Part shown: piece by piece, positions 1 to 11,546 of the stretch
Numbering within the stretch: position 1 is the stretch's first letter
How the letters are laid out: each line of letters begins with the position of its first letter
DNA from: Paragonimus westermani
Taxonomy: Eukaryota; Platyhelminthes; Trematoda; Plagiorchiida; Troglotrematidae
Reading direction: 5' to 3'
Length of the DNA: 64,000 nucleotides
NCBI GenBank assembly: GCA_008508345.1
Contig: QNGE01000987.1
Coordinates: 1 to 64,000, forward strand
Notes under the pieces: model-generated
Seen by the model: the letters and a program-made list of their open reading frames with translations, nothing else
Database searches by the model: none
What the model was told of the DNA's origin: nothing
Position numbers and translations under genes: made by a program

Positions 1-254
1 AGTGCGTACTCAAGCTATCACGGTTAAGAGTTCCACTACAGCGGTCACATACGTGTCAGAACGTCTGTGATGGATAAAATGGCCGCTCAACTGCGTGCAG
101 CACGAGTGGTCCTCGGGTGCGACATAATCTTATGCTACTTCTATGCTCAGGGCGCTGTGAGGAAACATGTAAGTTGATGTAATTAACCTTATACTCACCA
201 TTTAGACGAATTCATTCAGAAGCCGATATTTGTTTTATCGCACGGCTACTTGCA
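1..254. other. No gene recognised
   Basis: Non-repetitive sequence without a splice-bounded reading frame I can support. It may be promoter or 5' sequence of the candidate gene that follows; no TATA or initiator element stands out. Confidence 0.3.
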
Positions 255-267
255 ATGACACAGAAGA
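255..267 (+). CDS. Candidate first coding exon of a small nuclear-type protein (ATG exon)
   Basis: A start codon at 255 opens four codons plus one base (M-T-Q-K-), followed at once by a GTGAGT donor at 268. It ends in phase 1, which is what the exon at 803 needs; the joined codon would be serine. This is only the best upstream partner visible. The true 5' exon could lie further left or outside the window, and such a short segment cannot prove itself. Confidence 0.25.
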
Positions 268-802
268 GTGAGTGAACATCTTTGCGTATTATTCTTGAAA
301 GTTCAGCCGGGGTGTTGTAATAATCATGCGAACAGATCGGAGCTTCGCGAACTAACTCATGTGCGATTGGCTATATATAAGGCCAAAGTGAGCCATCCAT
401 GCACAGCCGGATGTTGTTCACCTCGGAAATCGAACAACCAACCATCTGGAAAGTGTGAATGGACGACTAAAGAAGCGCACCAATCCCGGAGATCACTTAG
501 CCACGGTCATTAGTGAAATTTTTCCCACAGCGAGTGGTTAATGTGGAAGTTTGGGATGCGGTGCACTTACGTTTGTGACCGCCGGGAGGTGGTCAGCGTA
601 GACATGTACGCTAAGAATATACTCTCTCGGCTGACAGCACTCGTCAGTCAGTTGGTGTTGACGCATCTAAAGGGGCGTGCTCCCCTGCTACACTTCAAAT
701 GGCTGGACGAGTTCAATAATGCTGATATGTCGCACCGCCCCTTTTGCACAGGGCAGTTACAACCTCCACACCAGGTAAGTTATGATATCATTAACTATGC
801 AG

Positions 803-982
803 GTTCAGGTGCATCAATGTCAAACACTGTAACACCTCCGACGTTGGAACGCATAAAGAGACCGTGTGAAGCTCCAATAATCATTGACGATAATTCTGAA
901 GATGAGTTTTGCGTTGTTCCACCACGCAAGCGGGTCCGAGTGAAAGTGTTGGCAAATGGCTACACAGACGTCGCTGGCAACC
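803..982 (+). CDS. Internal exon, unknown protein with acidic SIM-like patch and nuclear localisation signal
   Basis: A 180-nt exon, phase 1 at both ends, with an AG acceptor at 801-802 and a GTAAGT donor at 983. The reading frame stays open across it. Seen in the translation: a Ser/Thr/Pro-rich start, then APIIIDDNSEDEF, a hydrophobic triplet followed by acidic residues as in SUMO-interacting motifs, then PPRKRVRVK, a classic basic nuclear signal. No known domain is recognised. The same frame is also open leftwards to an ATG at 541, and a GTAAGT at 775 would define a 28-nt intron, but that join puts exon 803 in a frame that stops after nine codons. A separate phase-1 upstream exon is therefore preferred. 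A nuclear, possibly SUMO-binding, role is inference only. Confidence 0.45.
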
Positions 983-1157
983 GTAAGTGAAACCCCACTC
1001 AACCTGTTACATACGATTTAACCGTAGACCAGTATACACATCAACAAGAAGACTTCTACTGAAGCGGAACCGAAAGCAAGCAGGCTACCTGAATTCTGAC
1101 GTAATGTTACAGATAATGATAACACGTACATAAAATAAACGTATTTCGCAATTTCAG

Positions 1158-1270
1158 TGTCGTTTCCAGGTCGTGACTGTAGGTTCGTGACTTTGTGTCA
1201 ATGTGGTACGCGTAGGCCGACCGTCGAGCATAGGCGTCAGTGTGTTCAACCATACGTCGTGACGTTGTGA
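1158..1270 (+). CDS. Candidate terminal exon, Cys/His-rich tail of the same small protein
   Basis: After a TTTCAG acceptor ending at 1157, the frame required by the phase-1 donor at 982 is open for 37 codons including the joined leucine, and ends at TGA 1268-1270. The peptide is Cys/His-rich (LCQCGTRRPTVEHRRQC: C-x-C-x8-H-x3-C). That spacing could bind zinc but matches no family I know. The phase agreement with exon 803-982 is the main support. No AATAAA is obvious just downstream. The predicted whole protein would be about 100 residues. Confidence 0.4.
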
Positions 1271-2039
1271 CAATAGGAAGCATGTGGGCAGACCGTCGAA
1301 CGGGTCTCCCCGGATGGCTTCATGCTGTAGCTCACTCCACTTCTCGGTGAAGCTCTTTGCTTTTCTTGAGACGTGTGATCCCATCTCCTCGTTAGTCATG
1401 TAACTGGACATATTTACCGATTTCTTTATTACCTTAATTCCAAAGCAGCTTATGCCCGATTATTGTGAGCGTATCTGCTCTAATCAGATCTCGCCGGCTT
1501 TCACCGAATTATGTTTAGCACTCATCATCTGCAACCTCATCTACTTACTCACGGCGCCTCGAAATTTCTGTTGTTCCCAGTCACACGTGTGGATGATCAT
1601 AAACACTCAAACATATAAACTGTCGGCACCCATTTCAAGGAATATCGAACGAAAAAGTTTTTACTAAATAATGATCAACTTATATGGTGCATGTTTATTA
1701 CGCATTAATGGCTAATTTCTTCTATCTACCGGATCACAAAACTTCATCTATCTCGTCTACCTATTTCGCTATTAATTTAGCGCAAATCCCTGGCGTCCTT
1801 GATAAGAAACATTCACGCATTAAAACAAAAGTTTCCCATAGCACAACAGGCACATTCCATATACCCATAAATATTCATCCCACAAGTCTAAATCCACATA
1901 TTAACTTCGTACTAAGGACAGCATTCTCATCCTACTGATAGATCACAACGCCACCTTCATTCGTTTTTAAATAAGCGTCACTGACATTTTCAACCAATCA
2001 GAAAATCTCTACAGCCGATGACCACCCATCTATATGGAT
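1271..2039. other. No gene recognised
   Basis: Short open frames on both strands (71 and 84 codons at 1452 and 1684) have no family resemblance and no convincing splice signals. Nothing else is seen before the AT-rich tract. Confidence 0.3.
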
Positions 2040-2440
2040 ATATTTACATAAATACATTTATATGGTCATATATGAGGGTATACACATATATGTATATACA
2101 TCTATATGTGTGCATACAAACATATATATGATTATATGATTATATCTATATATATATACATATATAATCATATATATATGCACATATATATGTATATGTG
2201 CGCATACATGTGTACAACGTTATATATGTAAATATGAATAACAGTATGTAAATTATATATAACTATATGTACGCGTATGTGCATAGAAGTATATATGGAC
2301 ATATACATGTGTATATATTCACATACACGCATATAATCATACATGTTTATATGCACAAACGTGTATACATATATATACAATATGGTGAATAAATGTGAAT
2401 ATAATATATATATATATGAAGATATACATATATGCTAACA
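2040..2440. repeat. AT-rich low-complexity tract with imperfect TATA/CATA microsatellite
   Basis: About 400 bases made almost wholly of TATA, CATA and GTATA units in both senses. Reading frames here are artefacts of composition. It abuts the gypsy LTR remnant on its right. Confidence 0.9.
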
Positions 2441-2478
2441 AATATGTATGTATTCACGTGCATACATGCATATTTTAG

Positions 2479-2854
2479 TGCTCGCCGCACTAAGTCGCGT
2501 TTTCCCCAGGTACGCAACTATCAGACGCGAAAAGCAAAAGGCCGTTGAGGAGAGAGACCAAATCTTTATTGGACGAAATGTACAGGTGGTCTCTGATAGC
2601 GCTCAAAAGGCACCGACACGCGAAATAGCTAGAGGGGCTAGAGACCGACCGTCAAGGAGCGAGTAAACCGGGAGGGTGTGACACGTGTGTCCTTCGGGTT
2701 TGCGCCACGGTCCCATGACATGTAGACAAGCAATCGGACAACATGCATCATGCGAGCTTTCTTAATAGCCTAGGTACAATATGCAACTCTGGGTTTTGGA
2801 ACTATTTTACACATCATACCGCAGGCAGGCCAGTTAAATCTCCAGGCCGCAACA
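2479..2854 (-). mobile_element. Gypsy (CsRn1-like) 3' LTR remnant, copy 1
   Basis: About 376 bp related to the sequences at 14090-14808 and 16110-16309. Shared blocks include a GTACGCAAC..ATCAG.CGCGAA stretch at one end, a GACCGACCGTC stretch in the middle, and ATTTTACACATC.TAC.GCAG near the other end. On the minus strand it starts TGTTGCGG and ends ..GCA, the TG...CA expected of an LTR. It is preceded on that strand by a polypurine run (complement of GCTCCCCCTTGA, 2858-2869). With the integrase fragment at 3408-4240 upstream on the same strand, it fits the 3' LTR of that element. Confidence 0.6.
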
Positions 2855-3407
2855 TAGCTCCCCCTTGAAGGGTACTTTGTCAACAACCCTTCAATCCTGA
2901 TGAGGATAACTGGGGACAGCCACCTTTGACCTGACCTGGTTCAAGGCGTACCAGCCGATATCCAATCAGCCTGCGATTGGTACGAAAATCCTCAGACGCT
3001 GCAGGTGGAAGGGAACTAATGCCCACAGTTTCTAGCGAGCTCTTACTCGAGTATCCTCCCTCAAAGGCGCCGAAACAACCGTTAAAAAGAATGTTCGAAG
3101 TGAGGCATCCACTGAACGTTCAAACACGACATCCAATATGAGATCGAGGATGATCGCGATCGAAGATGCCACACACGTCGTGCCGGCGTCGGATAAGACA
3201 TGCGACAGAAAATAGAGCGAAACTGACTGAGTATCAGCACAGAAATAAATGACGTACTCAACCAAATTATACAGCGAATAGGGACATTCAAAGGGAGAAA
3301 AAACTGAAAAAACGCGATTGTTTTTGTTTGAAAACGATGTTTTTTGCGAAAAAAATTTACTGCGAGTTTTTTGAGTTATGACCGAGGAAAACGAGATTTC
3401 ACAAACG
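2855..3407 (-). mobile_element. Gypsy 3' non-coding region with polypurine tract
   Basis: Spacer between the integrase C-terminus and the 3' LTR on the minus strand. It contains the purine-rich tract AAGGGGGAG on that strand just before the LTR, the usual primer for plus-strand DNA synthesis. An A/T-rich block lies at 3296-3370. No reading frame of note. Confidence 0.45.
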
Positions 3408-4240
3408 CTAATTCTCTATGAGACGTTTCGACCAGTGCACCTTACGACCTGAAGGCGTTACGGTGGGTGCTGGCGTTATCGGCAAAGTCGTGATGTCTGC
3501 TATGGACGATGAGCTTGGGCGAGGCTGTTCCGAGATAGCTGCCGGTGTGGATAGGGGCTGCGGAGGAGCATTAAAGGCTTCCTCTGTCCCTTCGAAGTAG
3601 GCCGGTTTCAGACGATCGATGCCAACCGTGGCCCGAATACCTAGACGCTCGAGCACGTAAAAGCGATCCTTCCGTTGAAGTACTCTGAAAGGACCTTCAT
3701 AAGGTCGCTCGAGCGAACGTCGTAAACCATCTACGCGAACAAACACATGTGTGCAGTCATGGAGGTCTTTTGGAACACAAACCTTGCGGCTTTGCTCTCG
3801 TGTGTCCGTGACACGGAGGCGGCGCAAGACGCATTATATCGAAGGGTGTCGGTGGCCGATGAAAAGTAATCGCCGGGAAGACGCAGTGGTTGGCCGTACA
3901 GGAGGTCACCGATGGAAACGTGAGAGTAAATCTTAAGGGCGGCGCGGATGCCGGGTAAAACCATTGGCAGGGCTTCTGTCCAACGGATTGCACCGACCGC
4001 GGCGAGGACTGCTTTTAGATGTCGGTGGAATCGTTCGATCATACCGTTTGCAGCCGGGTAGTATGCCGTGGTCCGCGTGCGATGACATCCAAGTGCGCTC
4101 AGTGTTTCCGCAAAAGAATCAATCTCAAACTGAGGGCCACGCTCGGTCGTAACCGTCGCCGGGCAACCATGAGATGTCACCCAACGCACAACGAATGCGC
4201 GTGCTACAGTCTCTGCAGTTCAGCATCAACGTCTAGACGT
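3408..4240 (-). pseudogene. Gypsy retrotransposon integrase, C-terminal half, frameshifted
   Basis: Retroviral-type integrase inserts reverse-transcribed element DNA into the genome. On the minus strand the frame entering near 4189 reads SHGCPATVTTERGPQFE, then ANGMIERFHRHLKA and RWTEALPMVLPGIRAAL. This is the second half of the DDE core: the conserved Asp is replaced by Glu in TTERGPQFE, and IERFHRHLK carries the catalytic Glu. A frame change at 3731-3827 leads into HVFVRVDGLRRSLERPYEGPFRVLQR-type C-terminal sequence and a tail ending SGRKVHWSKRL, typical of CsRn1-like flatworm gypsy elements. The frameshift and the lost Asp mean it is dead. The RT and Gag parts are missing upstream. Confidence 0.85.
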
Positions 4241-4255
4241 TTATTTCTAGGATAA

Positions 4256-6240
4256 ATATTCGGCTTACAGACCTGAACGTAGTATGAGTGCACCAGGTTT
4301 ACCTTCTTGATTTGGTATCCATCTGTGCAATAATGGATGACCCAGGAGGCTTGACATCTGTATTCTGCAGAACTACATTTTATTGTAACAATTGATTAAA
4401 TGAACATTGGCGTTCAGAGGGTTTTGTTCGCCATGTACAGTGTACGTATTTGTATACTGCATTTCCAAACGGTCAGCCTGGCGGCTGGTCTACTCTTCTA
4501 TGCTTTTAAGCACTTGTAGCTGTTTGTGTAGTGTTGATAATAAAGCTTGTACGAGTTCCCCGTTGAGATCTGCGCAAGTCTTCAACATACTTTTCAAACT
4601 TTTGGTTCTTCTATTTGAATATCCATCTAAGGGTGCTCTCATCGTTCACCGCCATGTTGATTCAACGTGCGGAAGTGATTTACCGATAATGGACCATTTA
4701 AACATCATGTCACGTCCAATGTTATGATATACGATGTTTTTCAGATCTGATTTGGAAATATCACTTGTACCATTTTGATAAAACTTCCCAGTTTTTCGTG
4801 TACGAAAGAAAACGCACTCCCCTGATGATTGTTATTACCGGTTGTGAGATTCACCGGAGTTTTGATTAAATGTGATTAGTACTACGATAACGCCGAGGTA
4901 GAAGACATCATTCTATTTGTCAAATCTCTAGTGGTTTTCCAATCTGTTAGCCAATCTTTCGACCACTTATCAAAATGTGCGGCGTCCATGTGTCGATTTC
5001 AATCGTAATGTACAAGAATCTTTGGGAAGTTCAGACTTTTGCCGACGTCCTCCACTCGCTATGGCATCGGTACTGGAACATATAGCACAGCTTCTCTCTG
5101 GATTCGTAGCACTTACCTAGACGAATATGCTCATTTAGGGTTGGTTAAAAGCATTGCGAATACTGTTCTAAGCAAACGACTACAGCATACGACGTCCGTG
5201 GGAGTCCAGTTTAGCGGTGATGGTTTGTCACCAGAGAATACAGAAGAGTTCACAATGTGGCAAGCGCCCTATCGTCTGAATTCGTCGATTGTAACCGAAC
5301 CGTCTGTAGTTAGTGTATACGGAGGAAGCAACATACCGGAAGAGGTTAGCATATATATTTCGGATATATTGCAAGAATTGCATGGCACAATGTATAACAT
5401 CGTTCCCATCTTTTTGAAAGCGGTAACCTGTGACACATCAGCTAGCTTGTATATTATTTAGGTACTTGGGGAAGGTATATACTAAGGCCATGAAAATGTG
5501 CGGCAAACAAGAATTATACTACGAACGGAAAATAACGTTCCTGCCGCAAAACGGTTCACTTCGAGCAGACGCATCATTCCGCACCGCACGCCCGCGGCTC
5601 TGTTCATGTCGTTACCGGTTGCTAACATGCCCCTCTACCCCAACGACTATACATTTGATGTCTTGCCATTATCCATTTTACGATTAGTAACTGGATTTTG
5701 GGGCTAGTTTCCAGGATCGTTTGTACAGGCTCACAAGCAACCCGAATCACGAATCAACGAATTTTAAAACGTCGGATAAACCCATCATGTGAGTCCTCCG
5801 CGATTGTCGCAGACCCACAGACTTTAATCGCTGGAAGGCTATGGAGTGCTCACAATTTTTATTACGCATGGAACCATCTCACCTTTGGCATTACAAATTA
5901 TGACTTTACGAAACAATTAATGCACGTATCTCCGTTGAATTATTGTAAGCTCTATGGTCAGGCAGAGATGGTATACAATGTGCAATAGCTGGGACATCTG
6001 GGGGATGATATGGCTAGGCGTGGTTTGCTCGATAACCTTTATGCCTTTCCGTTTGAGTCTTTCAAGTGCAGACTGAAATCTACGATTATTGGGTAGGAGC
6101 GACCAGGATGCCAATTGTATAGACGTTCAATAGGAAGATTTTCTGTTCCGGCCCCCGTCGAAGCCGTTCATTCTGATGTTGTTACACCTTTCAATCCCCC
6201 TTCTTTACCCGAATGTTCGATGTTTATCAAGGGTTCAGTT
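4256..6240. other. No gene recognised; one unassigned 140-codon frame
   Basis: A 140-codon frame on the + strand (5039-5461) is the only long one. It has no recognisable domain, signal peptide or membrane segment, and it is not splice-bounded in any way I can confirm. The rest is unremarkable single-copy-looking sequence. Confidence 0.25.
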
Positions 6241-6249
6241 TTGTTTTAC

Positions 6250-6430
6250 ACACTGACCCCAAGAACGTTGCTTTCATTTATCATCCTTTCACAACGTTCC
6301 ATCTCCTTTTTACCCACAGTTTTCCCCATTACCATCTACACGTTTATTGTCAACGATTTACCACCGGACGTTTTAATAAAGAGTGCGCGTCGCATTAAGA
6401 TGTATGGTTTGCTCTTCCCCTTTCATTCAC
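6250..6430 (+). pseudogene. Possible non-LTR reverse transcriptase remnant
   Basis: The frame here reads ..ITIYTFIVNDLPPDVLIKSARRIKMYG, which resembles the LLFLIYVNDLP...FADDIKIY region around the catalytic YxDD/FADD box of CR1/Jockey-type reverse transcriptases. The FADD itself is degraded to SARR. The match is short and could be chance. Confidence 0.3.
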
Positions 6431-7188
6431 GTTTGGTCTTCGAATCCTCATTGCATTCTTGTAAATAACACTTCATTTGAAGATGAATAAAATTCCGTTT
6501 GAGACCCACAGCAGGTAGCTCTTCAGTTCATTATCTATCAAATATCACTAGTAACGGTTAATGAACTTCGGCTGCAGATAAACAACGTTGTAACTTTTCT
6601 GGAGGATGGCAAGCCCTACTGCGTGGTTCTAAGCTCAACGTCAATAGACGGTGGACGTTCAGGTTCAAGCGGTGCGTGACGTTCGCGCACGTGCTCTGTC
6701 CGTGAAGATTGCAGCCAGTTTCCGTGAAGTGGAGGCCAATATTCAAAGACAACCAGTTAGAAAATCGTGGTGAGCGTATTGCTAGTACTTCGAGCACGGT
6801 TAGACGAACCACCTGAAACAGATGAGTGCTCCACCTGTAAGGAATCTGCTTCACCGTTGGATGAGGGGGGCCACTGGATCACAGCTACCAGTGGAAATGA
6901 CTTATGCTGGAAGAAGGAATGAAATCTGTAGCGACTATAATGAATGATATTTTGATAGTCGCATTCATGTGTACATTTTCTATGATTTCGGTTTTGTACC
7001 TATTTTTGTTTCAGTCAAGCTAGCCATTTTGTAACATCCGGCCCGGGGCTAAAATCACGACTCGCTCCTGTAACGCAGCGTGCCGTTGACGCCATTTTGA
7101 TTTTCGTTTGTGTAAGTCGTGTGCATGTCTTACTGGGCCTTTGGCTCACGTTTGTTTCTGTTAACCCCTTTTACAGTACTATCGTTGG
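6431..7188. other. No gene recognised
   Basis: Contains a GC-rich stretch at 6600-6900 without a recognised product. A T-rich segment ends at 7187 in CCCCTTTTACAG and looks like a splice acceptor, but the sequence after it is not recognisably coding. Confidence 0.25.
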
Positions 7189-7403
7189 AACCCCGTACTT
7201 CTGAGGAACGCTGACCCCCGGTGTCTCCACGTTGCACAAAGTGGGTTTACGAGTGTATCGGGTACACGAAGCCAGAACGTCCGGCTTGCCTGTTANAACC
7301 CCGTACTTCTGAGGAACGCTGACCCCCGGTGTCTCCACGTTGCACAAAGTGGGTTTACGAGTGTATCGGGTACACGAAGCCAGAACGTCCGGCTTGCCTG
7401 TTA
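7189..7403. repeat. Exact 107-bp direct duplication flanking a single N (probable assembly join)
   Basis: The block beginning after CGTTGG (near 7192) and ending at ..GCTTGCCTGTTA (7295) recurs exactly after the N at 7296, ending at 7403. A perfect duplication meeting at one N is best explained as two contig ends carrying the same sequence that were joined without merging. A true tandem repeat is less likely. Confidence 0.8.
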
Positions 7404-9655
7404 TACTCCGTGCATCGCTAGCTTGACGTATCTCTCTGTACTGTCTATTTTCCAGAGTCGGTATTAATACATGAAGTCCACGCGCTGAAACTTGGCTTTT
7501 CATTGTCGATAGTTATAACTGACAGGGTTTTATTTTGTTGGATCAGTTCCAACTAATCGCCTTCAAAAACTTCATTCTACGGTGCGTAATAAAGATTTAG
7601 TGGAGTGTAACGTTATTGCAACATGCTTCAAATATGGAAATTATCCAGAGACAGGGTGAAATGAGGTATGTGAATGGGTGCGATATTGGTTCTATACCAT
7701 CGTGAACGCAAGGGAAGATGTTGATTGGGAAAACAAAAGACAATATCTGAAGTAACCATCAGTCAAAAACTGTGCGTACCATAGGTTTACGCATGGAGTT
7801 GGGTTTCATCTGTGTTAATTAGTGCACACCATTAGTCTTATTCAGTTGTGTTATCATGTAGCATGGGGACGGGTTTGGGAACAATATGAGCGATGTGATT
7901 CGGATATTTGTGAACCTGGCCACCTGAAAGTGCGTTGCCCATGAGTCATCTATGTCTCCACACAAATTTGATTTTCAAATGCATTAATTTGTCAAGATCA
8001 CGAGACTTATTTAACCGTTATCGTGTAGTACGGCGGCCAGCTTGAAAACAGTACGTTCCATTGATCATGTTGATATAACTCCCCCAGCTTAGTGGGTTTC
8101 CTTTGGCTCATTTCTGCTTACTAATTTTTTGGAGTGGTTAGTTTAACGCATACGTTTCTTTTTCTCCGGGACATAATCTCATACGGAATGATGTGGTGTA
8201 CGTGAGAAAATTGCATTGTGTGAATTCTAAACACGGCAATAAATTGTTCCTGTTCATTCCGATTTGTCGTGCTCCCAGTGTGAAGTGCGTTCTTTCAGAG
8301 AAATTCTTGGTGAATTACGTCATTTCAGGCTAAATTAGGGGTGAATTACGTGGTTTCGGTCTAGTTTATGAGTGATTTAGGATACCGGAGATCGATTAGT
8401 CGGAAAATTAGTGCGCTACATTTGTTAAAGCTGCGTTAAGGGTCGTGTCTGACATCCCTAAACGATCTCCGAGTTGATCCATTAGACGAAATTAGGAATC
8501 TCACGCAAGGGTACGAAATATGAATTTCAATCCCATCGTCGGTCTTAGAAAGCAAATCGACGTCGATCTGCGGACAGAGTTTTGATTACCACGTGATAGA
8601 CATTCTTCAGGTAGCTGCTGCTCACTCACTTGTCGCAAAACACTATAGCAATTTGTTGACAGCGTCATTTACTTTAACTAACACAAAAATATTAATGTCG
8701 CGTGGTCTTTGTCGAAAAATTAATTACGTGCATATTTTTCGTCATAATATAATAATAATATAATAATAAATATGGTTAAACCACATTTTCCAACTTAACA
8801 CGTGAGATTGCGTTGTTTTTCTTAGCCTCACAAACTTCCGTTGTGCTAGGACATCTGCAACGAGCGAACGCACAAAAAATCGTATTGACCGAACAACTTG
8901 TGAGATTTTCAACTTTTCGACGGTTTCGAGCAATCGACAAAGTCCGCACTGGAGGTTACCCAATAGTTCGTCATAGTTTGGAACATCTTGTCTTCCCTCG
9001 TTGAAGGTGACTTATTTCAACACTCTTTCGACACTTCTTTTGTCAAGCAAAGGTGAAACACCGTGGTGATGCGCTTAGACATACCCCCTGGAGCGACCTT
9101 GAATTTTCTGAAAGATCGAGCCACGCACTATTTTGTAAAAGGTAAACTGATGTCATTATATTTTTTGAACTGAATCCGTGGAACAAGCGAACTACCCTTT
9201 TTCCCACTGCGTGCATCAAAGTTTTGTGAACAGTCATTTTCTCTCTGATCACGTTTTCCGAGTTCACGTTTTTAACAATATTTAGTTATTTGTTTCGTAT
9301 TGCCTGTAACTATCTGGAAGGGTTGCTCACAACCCAGCATGCTTTTCACATATGAGTTGGGAAGTATACAATACTATTATTATTGCTGTTGTCATTATTA
9401 TTGTGGGCGTTCTGCGACGGCAGTAGATCAATCAAACACAAACAGAGCAAGTTTTTTGGTGAAATAAGGTAACGAGATCAGCAGATCCCAGAGGTTTCTC
9501 AAACGCAGTAAACAGGGCTATTGTCTACTGTGCTTGTGATAGGTCTGTTATGTCCGGGATAGCACAGCGGAGCTGGGGGTCTGGGCAGTGCACTTGGCAC
9601 ATTTCCCTTCACGAGCGCTAGATTAACTTGGGTGGTCGGACCGATCTTATTTTTT
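7404..9655. other. No gene recognised; simple repeats
   Basis: Unannotatable sequence. It includes a near-tandem 29-base motif at 8309-8368 (GGTGAATTACGT..TTTC.G.CTA twice), an AAT-type microsatellite at 8746-8769 and an ATT-rich patch near 9375-9403. Confidence 0.3.
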
Positions 9656-9760
9656 CGATCAAGCAAGACGGTGTAAAACTTTTCGGGTTATTGCAGAAAA
9701 TGGTGGCTGCAGAGGTCGACGTGGATCTCCTCCGTGTATGAAGACATGAAGGCAGGGGGA
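9656..9760 (-). pseudogene. Gypsy integrase C-terminal remnant
   Basis: On the minus strand the frame contains HVFIHGGDPRRPLQPPF, which aligns with HVFVRVDGLRRSLERPY of the integrase C-terminal region at 3408-3827. It appears to be a further, very short fragment of the same element family, lying 3' of the larger element at 10403-14808. Only about 30 residues are comparable. Confidence 0.4.
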
Positions 9761-10402
9761 GTCCCTCATGCATGTTCTAGGGCGGCGATATTTTTCGTGG
9801 ATGTGCCAGACGCAATGGTTCCGAATTTTTCTCTGAACATGTTGCATGCTCGCTTAGTCAACAGAATGAACTGAAGTAGGGAACATTAATTGCTTAGTCT
9901 TGTGTAAAGTACAATCACAAGTATGTTGAGCTGGTTTAGCTTTCATGTTCACATCGACATTTCTGTACGATATTAGGAGGACCACTGCAAAAGACTCTTC
10001 TGGAGATAGGATGAACTGTACTCTGACGGCCGCTCTCAGTTGATGGTGAAGAGGTTCCACCATCCAGCGTGATTCATCATGGCAAGCAGTAATACAGATA
10101 TGCCTAAATTCACGGGTATTTGAAGGGTAAATGATCAAGATCCGCGGTCATCTGTGTGGGGCAACCAGTATGGATTACTCAGCGTTTCAACAAGGCGCGA
10201 GCTACCGTCGCGCAATCACAGTCAGAAACTGGAATTGCTTCCAGCAACTTGACTAAACGGTCGACACAAGTAAAGAGGGAGCAAAATTTTTAGTAGGTGA
10301 CAGGTCATACACGATAAATATCCGGTGGTGGCATGCCCCTGGACTTTAGAATTCTGACGCTGTAAACAAAGTGGGCCCAGCTACGGACGTTGTGGCTCAA
10401 TT
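9761..10402. other. No gene recognised
   Basis: This is where the 3' LTR of the minus-strand gypsy element should lie, but I could not match it to the LTR copies at 2479, 14090 or 16110. It is either too diverged or deleted. Confidence 0.25.
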
Positions 10403-11456
10403 TCAGACGTACTGTTCAGGTGCGGTTATCCGCCTGGCCACGGAATGCGGGGGAAAATCAGACTTGTCCTCAACCCCCTGAAAGCAAGCAGCTCTCAGAG
10501 GGTTAATGGTAAACGTGTTCCGAATACCGTGGCGCTCGAGTACATAGAAACCGTCCTTCCGTCGAACTGCTATGAAGGGAACCCAGTTAGGTTTGCAGCG
10601 TGCGTCGTCAACTATCCACGAGAGCAAACACGTGTATTCGTGGAGGTGTTGGGAAACAAACATCTTGCGGGTTGGTTCCCATGTTTCCGTCACCCGGAGC
10701 CGGCGCATATGTAAAAGCCAGCTGCTTGGTGTTGACACCACTATATCGAAATGCTTCTGCGGCGAAATGGAAGCAATTGACAAAAATATTCAGCGGTTGT
10801 CCATAAGAAAGACGAACGTTGGAGAATTAAAGTTCGGCTATGAGGGCTGCTTAGGTGCCGAGACAGAACACTGTAAGGCTTCTGACCGAGGAATCACATC
10901 AATGGCGACGAAGACTGCTTCCAGTTACCGGCAGAAACGTTCGGCCGTACTGTGTGCAGCTTGGTGGCGGGCAGTAGTGGGCAGACAGACACCCAGAAGT
11001 GTTCAACGTTTATGCGAGAGGATCGTACGCGAATCAGCGGCTGCGATTGGTTGTAATTGTAGCCGGGCAACCATAAGATACTACAGGACGCTCAAGGATT
11101 CCGGGTGTTGAGGTTTCCGAGTGTAGGTCGGATAAGGGGAATACTTCTTGCCATCGCGTGAAGTGATCTACCGTCGTCAAAATATAGACCACGCAATTGG
11201 AAAGTTTCAGAAAACCTGCAATAGCGGTATGCACGAGTCAAGGTATGGTAGAAATATATCGGCCAATCTGTGCCGACTCGTAGCGGTCAACCGTAGCTTG
11301 TTGAAAAAGTTGAGGGATCTCGTGCCCCCACGCAGAGATTCTTTTGCACACCGGACTGGATATACCCATCAGAAGCAGCTTGGCCGTGGCTCGGCTGCCA
11401 GTATAGGCAATGCTGTGTAGCGTGTCGAACGCGCGAAATCGGTTGGTTGAAAGCAC
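10403..11456 (-). pseudogene. Gypsy integrase (zinc-binding region to C-terminus), degenerate
   Basis: At 11456-11238 (minus) the frame reads FDTLHSIAYTGSRATAKLLL..ISAWGHEIPQL, corresponding to the N-terminal HHCC region (H-x3-H degraded) and linker. At 11234-11034 comes YILTTVDHFTRWQEVFPLSD then GCPATITTNRS, the start of the DDE core with its first Asp in TVDHFTRW. At 10783-10403 comes the C-terminal part with MRRLRVTET and GFYVLERHGIRNT, close to the copy at 3408. Frameshifts separate these blocks and the catalytic Glu region is not intact. Confidence 0.8.
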
Positions 11457-11546
11457 GACCGAATGAGGGTTTTCAGCAGAAATGTTGCACGAAATCGTTC
11501 TAGGTGCCGTCGATAGTAATAGATGTGTGAGATACAGTGAAGAATG

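Noticed and set aside
541..774. ATG-led frame ending at a GTAAGT, giving a 28-nt intron before 803
   Set aside because: Joining it to 803 runs into a stop after nine codons, so it cannot be the upstream coding exon of that gene in this frame.
2168..2380. 70-codon Tyr/Ile/His-rich minus-strand frame
   Set aside because: Composition artefact of the TATA/CATA repeat.
5039..5461. 140-codon + strand frame
   Set aside because: No domain, no splice context, and a length possible by chance in 64 kb; not called as a gene.
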